From a bacterium Ga0077546 (GTDB lineage Bacteria; Cyanobacteriota; Vampirovibrionia; Obscuribacterales; Obscuribacteraceae), in the NCBI GenBank assembly GCA_001464165.1, contig LNEX01000276.1:1-16401 (forward strand): a stretch of DNA of 16,401 nt. Direction: 5' to 3'. Positions 1 through 6,158 of the stretch are shown here, in pieces (position 1 is the stretch's first letter; every line of letters starts with the position of its first letter). The position numbers and the translations under genes were made by a program. Below the pieces are notes generated by a model. It ran no database searches. It saw nothing but the letters and a program-made list of their open reading frames with translations, and was not told the DNA's origin.

Positions 1-32
1 CCTGGGCATATAGAGGTATGACGGGGGTCAAT

Positions 33-1115
33 ATGGCAGCTAGAAATAAAGCTGAGTGCAGGCAACTCAAAATTAATCGGCTCAAAGCTAAAGCCATTAG
101 GCCTTTCGCCCTTTTGGGCTGCTTAATTTTCTGGGGCAGCCTCGGCCTAGTTAGTAACCTAGTTCAACCCGCACAAGCTGCTCCAACTGCAATCAAAAGG
201 AGCTGGGTCTACAGCCTCTCGCAAAGACAAGAAACCTCTGATGTCCTGAAAATCTGGGGTGTTCCGGCCTGTGCCGCTGTCAACGGAGCCAATCCCAAGG
301 GCACTTATGTAACCGGGTTGACAGGAAACGGCCTAGCAGAGGATCTGAAACTACAAGTTGGCGACGTACTCTTGTCAATTAATGGCAGAGTAATAACCAG
401 TGCCAGAGATGCCGATCGAATTCTCAATAGTATGAGAGCCGGAGAGGTCAAAGCCGTGGTAGCACGTCAAGAGAACGGTCGTGTTTTGTTGTTGCAACCC
501 CATGCCAGGTTTACCCCCCAGCTAACTGAAAGCGCTAGTTCGGGCTCTAGTTCTGCTTCGGGCTCTAGTGCTTCTGAGTCTCAAGACGTCAATGTCGCCG
601 GCAATTCGCGTGCGAACGGCAATGGCATGTATTCGTCTAGCTATAGAGCGGCTCGTGATATCAAAAAAAGCAGTGTCAGCAACGAATCAATGGCTGGTCT
701 CGAAAGCTATATGTTTGAGCTAATCAATAGTGACAGACAGAGATTTGGCCAACAAAAGCTCAGACTAAGCTCAAGCTTGAGTCAAGTAGCCAGGCAATTT
801 GCCCAAGACATGGCCACTCGCAATTTTTTCGATCACACTGACCCCAGCGGCAATACCCCTCACACAAGGGCACGCATGGCCGGTTTAAGCTGTTTAGTCT
901 TTGAGAATATCTCAGTAAACTATGGGCCGCTAAGCTGGAAAGATATGATCAAAGGTGCGCAAGCAGAGATGATGGCAGAACCAGCAGGGGATCCTCACAA
1001 CCACCGAGGCAATATTCTCAACCCCGATGCTGCAGTGGTAGGCGTGGGTATGGCAGTGGTTATGCCCAACAAGATTTACTGCGTGCAAGAGTTTAGCCCC
1101 TCTGACGTACCATAG
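33..1115 (+). CDS. Exported PDZ-CAP (SCP/YkwD-like) domain protein
   Basis: Exported protein with three parts (residue numbers count from an upstream ATG at base 18). A basic N-terminus and hydrophobic core at about 30-49 end in a signal-peptidase-like AQA|A site near 54. A PDZ domain spans about 75-160 (KLQVGDVLLSINGR core). After a Ser/Gly-rich linker (about 171-190), a CAP/SCP domain runs from about 225 to the end. The CAP cavity residues look intact: His273 (FFDHTDPSGN), Glu296 (FENIS), Glu317 (AQAEMM) and His329 (HNHRGNIL). Bacterial CAP proteins of the YkwD type are secreted and mostly of unknown biochemical function; the PDZ probably binds a peptide or C-terminus in the envelope. I prefer ATG33, preceded by GGGGGT at a usable distance, because GAGGT abuts ATG18 with no spacing. 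Partner and substrate are unknown. Confidence 0.85.
   Translation: MAARNKAECRQLKINRLKAKAIRPFALLGCLIFWGSLGLVSNLVQPAQAAPTAIKRSWVYSLSQRQETSDVLKIWGVPACAAVNGANPKGTYVTGLTGNGLAEDLKLQVGDVLLSINGRVITSARDADRILNSMRAGEVKAVVARQENGRVLLLQPHARFTPQLTESASSGSSSASGSSASESQDVNVAGNSRANGNGMYSSSYRAARDIKKSSVSNESMAGLESYMFELINSDRQRFGQQKLRLSSSLSQVARQFAQDMATRNFFDHTDPSGNTPHTRARMAGLSCLVFENISVNYGPLSWKDMIKGAQAEMMAEPAGDPHNHRGNILNPDAAVVGVGMAVVMPNKIYCVQEFSPSDVP
539..569 (+). repeat. Short direct repeat in the Ser-rich linker of the PDZ-CAP gene
   Basis: The 13-mer TTCGGGCTCTAGT occurs at 539-551 and again at 557-569, an 18-bp period that is in frame. It encodes part of the Ser/Gly/Ala linker between the PDZ and CAP domains. It looks like local duplication of a flexible spacer and has no evident regulatory role. 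Confidence 0.6.
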
Positions 1116-1150
1116 AGAAGTAACTTAAATTAGCTACCTTAAATAAGTCG

Positions 1151-1181
1151 GTGACCGCTCCCCCGAACGGCCACCTATAAT
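1151..1181 (+). promoter_or_regulatory. Candidate promoter for the acetate kinase gene, with overlapping imperfect hairpin
   Basis: A perfect -10 hexamer TATAAT lies at 1176-1181, 50 bp before the GTG start at 1231. The -35 is weak; GTGACC at 1151-1156 is the best match but gives a 19-bp spacer. GGTGACCG (1150-1157) pairs with CGGCCACC (1168-1175) with one mismatch, so an imperfect inverted repeat fills the upstream part of the promoter. It could be an operator, or a hairpin ending the preceding gene, although no T-run follows. Confidence 0.3.
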
Positions 1182-1230
1182 CTAATACGTAGCAAGTAGA
1201 AATAAAGTTCAAGCTTTCAAGGAAAATTTA

Positions 1231-2352
1231 GTGAATAACATTTTGGTGCTCAATTCAGGCTCCCAGAGTGAAAAGATTGCTGTCTTTACTCAAGACGATA
1301 AGAAACTTACTTTAGTCTATCGAGACCAGGTCGCAATCGCGGCAGACAATCAGAATAAAAGGCCAGAGGCAATCGCCGCCTTAATCAGCAAAAGCCCGAT
1401 TGCTGCCGAGCAATTTGACCTAGTTGGCCATCGCATCGTTCATGATGGCAGTCGTTTTCAGCACAGTATAGTAGCCAGCAAAGATGTTCTCACCGGCCTC
1501 AAACAAATGAACGAACTGGCACCACTGCACAATCCACTAGCTCTAGCTGGAGTAGAAGCGTGTATTACGCTCTTCCCTCAAGCTAAACAAGTACTGGTGT
1601 TTGACACTGCCTTTCATAGCACCATGGATCAAACTCACTATCTATACGCACTGCCTCTAGAGTGGCAAGATTATTCGATTAGAAAATACGGCTTCCACGG
1701 CACTTCTCATCAATTTTGCAGCCAAACTGTTGCTCACAACCTGGGCAAAGACCAAGCCGATCTAAATATGATTAGTTGCCATCTCGGTGGCGGCTCATCG
1801 GTATGCGCTATCGCCTCAGGCAAAAGCATTGACATTACAATGGGATTTAGCCCCTTAGATGGTGTGATGATGGGCACTAGATGCGGTGCAATTGATCCAG
1901 CCATAATTATTCATCTTCTCAAGAATAAAAAACTCACACTCGATGAAATTGATATAGCAATCAATAAAAAATCTGGGTTGCTTGGCATCTCGAAGCTGAC
2001 TAGCGATATGCAAGAGATTCATAAGGCTATTGCCAGCGGAAACGCCCAGGCAAGACTTGCCCATCAAATGTTTTGCCTTTCAATAGCAAAAGCAATTGCC
2101 GCCATGACTAGCAATTTTACTCGCCTAGATGCCATTGCCTTCACCGGCGGCATCGGTTTTCACGATCATGTTACCCGCTCAGCTATATTGCCCCACGGCA
2201 ATTTGCTTGGCTTAGAACTAGATGACAGCCTCAATCAGAAGCCCAAGCCGGATGGTTTGATATCAAACAAAAACTCTGCCTTTGCAATTTTTGCAATTGA
2301 GGCCAATGAAGAACTAATGATCGCCCAAGAATGCTTATCGCTGGGTCTTTGA
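1231..2352 (+). CDS. ackA: Acetate kinase family protein (acetate/propionate kinase-like)
   Basis: Acetate kinases interconvert acetyl phosphate plus ADP and acetate plus ATP, linking overflow metabolism to substrate-level phosphorylation. The ASKHA-fold signatures are present in order: N8 in VLNSGSQSEK, R68 in GHRIVHDG, H100 in APLHNP, D125 in VFDTAFHS, H156 in YGFHGTSH, R217 in MMGTRCGAIDP and the Mg-binding NEEL at 359-362. The protein has 373 residues, somewhat shorter than the usual ~400. Two normally conserved spots differ: GTRSGDIDP reads GTRCGAIDP, and the nucleotide-pocket motif GIGEN reads GIGFH (307-311). The start is GTG with AAGGA seven bases upstream; no ATG fits. No phosphotransacetylase gene is adjacent. 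Family assignment is firm; acetate as the physiological substrate is inferred. Confidence 0.88.
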   Translation: MNNILVLNSGSQSEKIAVFTQDDKKLTLVYRDQVAIAADNQNKRPEAIAALISKSPIAAEQFDLVGHRIVHDGSRFQHSIVASKDVLTGLKQMNELAPLHNPLALAGVEACITLFPQAKQVLVFDTAFHSTMDQTHYLYALPLEWQDYSIRKYGFHGTSHQFCSQTVAHNLGKDQADLNMISCHLGGGSSVCAIASGKSIDITMGFSPLDGVMMGTRCGAIDPAIIIHLLKNKKLTLDEIDIAINKKSGLLGISKLTSDMQEIHKAIASGNAQARLAHQMFCLSIAKAIAAMTSNFTRLDAIAFTGGIGFHDHVTRSAILPHGNLLGLELDDSLNQKPKPDGLISNKNSAFAIFAIEANEELMIAQECLSLGL

Positions 2353-2369
2353 GTAGTTACTTATATTAA

Positions 2370-2385
2370 TCATCCCTAGGGATGA
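2370..2385. promoter_or_regulatory. 16-bp perfect palindrome upstream of the HxlR-type regulator
   Basis: TCATCCCTAGGGATGA is a perfect, loopless palindrome 17 bp after the acetate kinase stop and about 115 bp before the HxlR-family start. It lacks a following T-run, so it is not a typical terminator. Loopless palindromes of this size are typical of dimeric winged-helix operators, so autoregulation by the downstream HxlR protein is possible. Confidence 0.35.
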
Positions 2386-2500
2386 CTAACGCCTGCAAAA
2401 GATCGGCATAGATGATGATGCCCCAACGGTAAAAATTGACGACTATAGAGTAGGTTCTATGGGTTATTGCCGTGTTTGCATTGGCATTGAGGAGAGAACG

Positions 2501-3007
2501 ATGAACGGTAACAAGTTTTCCAGCGCAGATCTGCACAAGTCAGACGTTGAAGCCATCGATTTCGGACTGGCTGTTCTCTCACCACGCTGGACGAGCGAAA
2601 TTTTAATTGACCTATCGGCCGGTGCAAAGCGCACCACACACATGCTGAGAGATCTACCTGGCATTAGCGCTAAGACATTGTGCCAAAGGCTGAGACGCTT
2701 ATGCGAATTGCAGCTAGTCAATCGCACAACCTTCCCTGAAGTGCCACCAAGAGTGGAATACAATTTGACTGACAAGGGCGAAGAGCTGACCTTTGTTTTG
2801 TCAGCACTGAAGGTGCTAGGCAAAGAACTTCTAGCCACGTCACAAATTTCAGGCAGCCGCAAGCGCAGCCTCAAGGATGTGCGCTTAGAAACAAAAGAGG
2901 CAACTGACAAAGAAGTGCAAGAACTGGGCCTAGAGCCTGATCATACAGCGCTAATGACCCTTGAGCACGAACTGCCTGTGCACTTTATGAATGGTGCGCA
3001 CTCTTAA
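2501..3007 (+). CDS. HxlR-family winged-helix transcriptional regulator with C-terminal extension
   Basis: DNA-binding regulator of the HxlR (MarR-like winged-helix) family. The signature runs through the first ~110 residues: SPRWTSEILIDLSAGAKRTT, then LPGISAKTLCQRLRRLCELQLVNR, then PPRVEYNLTDKGEEL. HxlR proteins are usually about 100-130 residues; this one has 168, with about 50 extra polar residues after the domain that I do not recognise. The N-terminal cysteine used as a redox switch in proteins such as HypR is absent here (DFGLAVLSPRW). Start ATG2501 is chosen because GAGGAGA sits five bases upstream; an in-frame ATG at 2459 lacks such a site and would add 14 unlike residues. Its 3' end overlaps the convergent UspA gene by 23 bp. 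The target genes are unknown. Confidence 0.85.
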   Translation: MNGNKFSSADLHKSDVEAIDFGLAVLSPRWTSEILIDLSAGAKRTTHMLRDLPGISAKTLCQRLRRLCELQLVNRTTFPEVPPRVEYNLTDKGEELTFVLSALKVLGKELLATSQISGSRKRSLKDVRLETKEATDKEVQELGLEPDHTALMTLEHELPVHFMNGAHS

Positions 3008-3428
3008 CCACAGTGACAGAACAAGGTGCCGATTTCATCACGTCTTCTGTTACTGAACCTAACAGAAGGCGGTTGAAGCCCTTGCGACCATGGGATCCCA
3101 TGACAATTAAGTCAGCTTTCCATTCAGTAGCTAAATCAACAATCTCGGCCTTAGCTGGTCCGGCAATTACTTTTGACTCAACTTTGTTGCCGAATGCACT
3201 GTTCAAATCCCCTTGAACCACTTTAAGCAACGCTTCTGACTGAGTAAAGGCAGCGCCATCATCAGGAGTATAAGCAGCCGGTATATAAGCAATACCAATA
3301 TCTACTGGTATAGGCTCAACAACGTGCACGAGCAAGAAAGTATCTTCTTTATTCCATGGTCTTTCTTTAACGTAGTCAACAGCGGCCTTAGAACACTCTG
3401 AGCCATCAATAGGAATCAATACACGCAT
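2985..3428 (-). CDS. Universal stress protein, UspA family (copy 1)
   Basis: Single-domain cytoplasmic UspA protein of 147 residues. It begins MRVLIPIDGSE and ends with the ATP-binding signature G-2x-G-9x-G-S (GSHGRKGFNRLLLGSV, about 111-126), followed by APCSVTVV, so it belongs to the nucleotide-binding class. Usp proteins act as dimers in stress survival; the specific output cannot be inferred. ATG3428 is chosen because AAAGGGG lies five bases upstream; an earlier in-frame start at 3452 would add eight residues before the conserved beta-strand. It lies downstream of a second usp gene on the same strand (gap about 74 bp) and its stop overlaps the convergent HxlR gene. Confidence 0.9.
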   Translation of the reverse strand: MRVLIPIDGSECSKAAVDYVKERPWNKEDTFLLVHVVEPIPVDIGIAYIPAAYTPDDGAAFTQSEALLKVVQGDLNSAFGNKVESKVIAGPAKAEIVDLATEWKADLIVMGSHGRKGFNRLLLGSVTEDVMKSAPCSVTVVKSAHHS

Positions 3429-3447
3429 ACACACCCCTTTGCTCAGC

Positions 3448-3461
3448 GACACCCTTGTGTC
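3448..3461. repeat. Inverted repeat in the leader of UspA copy 1
   Basis: GACAC-CCTT-GTGTC is a perfect 5-bp-arm inverted repeat about 20 bp upstream of the chosen start of the downstream usp gene, just before its ribosome-binding site. It could be a small operator or an mRNA hairpin. It is short enough to occur by chance. Confidence 0.25.
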
Positions 3462-3502
3462 TATTGCAATCTAAGCTTTCCTATAGTTTACGGTTTTTTG
3501 CA

Positions 3503-3955
3503 CTAAGATTGGTCCTCACGTCGGCTAAACTTTCGCCTGACAATTTGCACCGAGCACGGTGCATCTCTCAATACTTCTTCAGCGACACTGCCTAGCACTA
3601 AGCGGTTCAGCCCTTGACGCCCTTGGGATCCCATGAGAATCAAGTCAGCACTCCAATTTTTTGCACACTCAATGATAGCGTTCTTTATAGGGCCGCTTAG
3701 GGTTCGCGTCTCAAATTTATGGTTGGGCAGATAATTCTGCAACACTTCCCTAGCATCACTGACAATGCGCTGAGACTCCGCTTTGAAAGTTTGATTAGGG
3801 TTAGTCATGGCACTGGCCATGCTCATGTCGCCTCGATCTGCGTCAATCACACTGACAATCAAAAACTCATCGTCTTCAGCCCACGGCCTCGCCAGGGCAA
3901 AATCAATAGCTCTTTGAGAACTGCTGGAGCTGTCAAGAGAAACCAAGATCTTCAT
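3503..3955 (-). CDS. Universal stress protein, UspA family (copy 2)
   Basis: Second UspA-family protein, 150 residues from MKILVSLDSS. It shares with its neighbour the layout N-terminal beta-strand, ARPW segment, and ATP-loop signature GSQGRQGLNRLVLGSV followed by APCSVQIV, so the two look like tandem paralogues of the ATP-binding class. The C-terminus carries a short charged tail (RRKFSRREDQS). The start is uncertain. An ATG at 4027 keeps the frame open, but its extra 24 residues do not resemble the family, and a -10-like TAGAAT at 4026-4031 covers that codon. ATG3955 fits the domain boundary but has only a poor Shine-Dalgarno. It is divergent from the rhomboid gene. Confidence 0.88.
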   Translation of the reverse strand: MKILVSLDSSSSSQRAIDFALARPWAEDDEFLIVSVIDADRGDMSMASAMTNPNQTFKAESQRIVSDAREVLQNYLPNHKFETRTLSGPIKNAIIECAKNWSADLILMGSQGRQGLNRLVLGSVAEEVLRDAPCSVQIVRRKFSRREDQS

Positions 3956-4040
3956 ATTTGTCAGTTCACAGGTGAAGTCATGTTTGGAAATTAAGTCAAT
4001 AATACAGATAGTAAATTCATCTAGCATTCTACCTGATTGT

Positions 4041-4068
4041 GAAAGTTGAACCCTTTCCGAAAGTTCAA
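4041..4068. promoter_or_regulatory. Repeat/inverted-repeat element between divergent usp and rhomboid genes
   Basis: GAAAGTTGAA (4041-4050) and GAAAGTTCAA (4059-4068) are near-identical direct repeats 18 bp apart. The same DNA also forms an interrupted inverted repeat, TTGAAC (4046-4051) with GTTCAA (4063-4068), extended inwards by TTTC/GAAA around one central base. It lies between the usp start and the GTG of the rhomboid gene at 4082, so it is well placed to control one or both divergent genes. The binding protein is unknown. Confidence 0.35.
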
Positions 4069-4081
4069 ATAAGTAGCTTTA

Positions 4082-5581
4082 GTGGGGAAATCACTCTTAT
4101 CGCATTGCGTCGAATTGGCTAGAATCAGAAAAAATGCTGAGATAGAAACCATCGACCAAGCCACAAACCATAAAAAAACTGCTACTTATGCACTAGCAGC
4201 TCTATGCCTGATCGGATATCTGGTTGAAATTGCCATGGGCGTCAATTGGCTCAACCCGGATAGCTCCAGCTTGATCAATGCCGGTGCAAATTTTGCACCA
4301 ACGACTATAGGTAGAGGAGAATATTGGCGCCTTATCGCCTCAATATTTCTCCATGCCGGCATCTTCCATATAGCCCTCAACCTTTACGCTCTAGTCGGAT
4401 TTGGACCCATGGCCGAGTCGGCCTTAGGGCGATGGCGCTTCGTCTTCATTTTCTTTTTGAGCGGAGTCGTGGGAGGACTGAGCAGCGTGCTAGCCAATCC
4501 AACCACAACTTCGATCGGTTGCTCTGGGGCAAATCTCGGCATCATTGGCGCATTAATGCTCTCCTCGTGGCTCAAACGCGCAGAACAGTCAGCACGCTTA
4601 AGTCGTCCGCAGTTACTTTTACTAGCTGTTTTCTTGCTCTACAGCTTGATACTTGGCTTAGGTAGTACATATATAGACAATGGCGCCCATCTGGGTGGCT
4701 TCATCACAGGCATGCTTGCCAGTCTGTTGCTTACCGCTAAACCTGCCAATAGCAGGGTCTACTTTTTCAGCTCCGCTCCGGCTAAAGCGTTGGCCCTGAC
4801 AGCTGTAGTTCCTGTACTAATTGCTATCGATCAGAAACGAATAGAAAACAACAACGACGTCAAGTGCTGTATTGAGCATATGGAAGCCATAACCTTACTG
4901 AAAAAGAAAAAGTATTTTCACGGCATTGAAAAGCTTGACGCGGCCCACAGCTTCAAGCCCACTGATACATCGGTGCTGGCAGATAGGGCGCGGGCCCTAG
5001 TTGAAATTGGTCGCTTTGATAAAGCCCTAGAGGATATCAACAAAGTAATTGAGCAACATCCAAAAGATAGAATGGCCCTTATGAATAAAGCCAGCATCTA
5101 TCACAAGATGCAACAAGATCACTTGGCCATTGATGAAATGAATAAAGTCATAGCCCTAGAGCCACAGCAAACAGGCTTGATGGGTATAGTCAGTAGTTTC
5201 CAGAATATTTTTTCAACCACAGCAAAGCAAGAAAGCTCAACTTGCTACAACAATAGAGCCTGGTTCAAGCTGGCTAGCGGCAATATTGACAGTGCTTTAG
5301 AAGACTGCAATCAAGCAATCAAATTCAACCACTCCTCGAGCACCGCCTACGACACCAGAAGCCTGACCTATTATCTGCAAGGTAAATTTCAACTAGCTGA
5401 TCAAGATTTAGTAACCGCTATTCGTCACAACAGCAAAGATGGGGCCTTCTTCTATCATCGCACACTTACACTCCTTGCCCTTGGCAAAGTAGGGGATGCA
5501 AAAGCAGCACTGGCAAGATATCGAGAACTTGACTATAAGCCAGAGGCGTGGGAACCTAAAGTTCCAGCTGATATTAATTAA
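4082..5581 (+). CDS. Rhomboid-family intramembrane serine protease with C-terminal TPR domain
   Basis: Membrane protein of 499 residues. Residues about 34-250 form a rhomboid fold: a first hydrophobic helix (about 34-53), the loop-1 motif YWRLIASIFLHAGIFH (81-96) with N100, the catalytic GxSG as GCSG (Ser148) and the catalytic His203 in GAHLGGFITG. Both members of the Ser-His dyad are therefore present, and an active intramembrane protease is expected. After the last helix (about 235-250), about 250 residues form five or six tetratricopeptide-like repeats, for example RARALVEIGRFDKALEDINK and NNRAWFKLASGNIDSALEDC. TPRs usually mediate protein contacts and could recruit substrates. The start is GTG4082 with a weak ribosome site. 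xpt follows 10 bp downstream and is probably cotranscribed. Confidence 0.87.
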   Translation: MGKSLLSHCVELARIRKNAEIETIDQATNHKKTATYALAALCLIGYLVEIAMGVNWLNPDSSSLINAGANFAPTTIGRGEYWRLIASIFLHAGIFHIALNLYALVGFGPMAESALGRWRFVFIFFLSGVVGGLSSVLANPTTTSIGCSGANLGIIGALMLSSWLKRAEQSARLSRPQLLLLAVFLLYSLILGLGSTYIDNGAHLGGFITGMLASLLLTAKPANSRVYFFSSAPAKALALTAVVPVLIAIDQKRIENNNDVKCCIEHMEAITLLKKKKYFHGIEKLDAAHSFKPTDTSVLADRARALVEIGRFDKALEDINKVIEQHPKDRMALMNKASIYHKMQQDHLAIDEMNKVIALEPQQTGLMGIVSSFQNIFSTTAKQESSTCYNNRAWFKLASGNIDSALEDCNQAIKFNHSSSTAYDTRSLTYYLQGKFQLADQDLVTAIRHNSKDGAFFYHRTLTLLALGKVGDAKAALARYRELDYKPEAWEPKVPADIN

Positions 5582-5591
5582 AAGGAAAGTT

Positions 5592-6158
5592 ATGCAACTG
5601 CTCAAAGACAAAATCCTCAAAGAAGGTAGATATCTGGGCAAAGGCATACTCAAGGTCGATTCATTTATGAATCACCAGATTGATCCTGCCTTGATGAATG
5701 AAGTCGGCAAAGAATTTGCAAGACGTTTCAAAGATCTTGGAGCCACTCGCATACTCACGGCTGAAACCAGTGGTATTGCACCAGCTTTAGCCTGTGCCAT
5801 GATTCTAGAGTTACCTCTTGTTTTTGCTCGGAAGCACAAGCCTGTCACCATGGCCGAAAATCCATTTACAGAAAGAGCAGAGTCTCACACCAAAGGCTCT
5901 ATCGTAGATTTGATTGTGTCCCCAGAGTATTTGAAAGCAGAAGATAGAGTAATTATTCTTGATGATTTTCTGGCCAGTGCCAGAACCATAAAAGCCCTCG
6001 TTGCTATCGTGGCGTCAAGTGGAGCCGAACTTGTAGGCATCGGAGCAGTAATTGAAAAGTCATTTGAAGGCGGTCGAGAGGCGCTTAAATACTTGAATAT
6101 CCCCGTTGAATCACTAGCGGCTATAAAGAGTTTTGAAAACGATCAGATAAACTTCTAA
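5592..6158 (+). CDS. xpt: Xanthine phosphoribosyltransferase
   Basis: Purine salvage enzyme that converts xanthine plus PRPP to XMP plus pyrophosphate in the cytoplasm. At 188 residues the length matches the family. Diagnostic stretches resemble Bacillus Xpt as I recall it: LKVDSFMNHQIDPALM near the N-terminus, ETSGIAPA, LVFARKHKP, the PRPP-binding loop VIILDDFLASART (about 124-136), and IGAVIEKSFEGGR near the C-terminus. ATG5592 is chosen because AAAGGA lies seven bases before it and the protein then begins as the family does; an earlier in-frame ATG (5496) lies inside the rhomboid gene. There is no room for a guanine/xanthine riboswitch immediately upstream, so expression probably depends on rhomboid transcription. 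Its TAA overlaps the dnaE2 stop. Confidence 0.92.
   Translation: MQLLKDKILKEGRYLGKGILKVDSFMNHQIDPALMNEVGKEFARRFKDLGATRILTAETSGIAPALACAMILELPLVFARKHKPVTMAENPFTERAESHTKGSIVDLIVSPEYLKAEDRVIILDDFLASARTIKALVAIVASSGAELVGIGAVIEKSFEGGREALKYLNIPVESLAAIKSFENDQINF

Noticed and set aside
2370..2385. Intrinsic terminator for the acetate kinase gene
   Set aside because: The palindrome has no loop and no following T-run on either strand, so an operator is the better reading.
2464..2910. 148-residue minus-strand open frame opposite the HxlR gene
   Set aside because: It lies wholly within a well-supported regulator gene, has no recognisable domain, and is explained as a shadow frame.
4324..4665. 113-residue plus-strand frame inside the rhomboid gene
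   Set aside because: It is a second frame of the rhomboid coding sequence, whose own frame carries catalytic motifs and membrane helices.
5582..5591. Possible purine riboswitch upstream of xpt
   Set aside because: Only 10 bp separate xpt from the preceding gene, so there is no room for an aptamer outside coding sequence and no aptamer core was seen.
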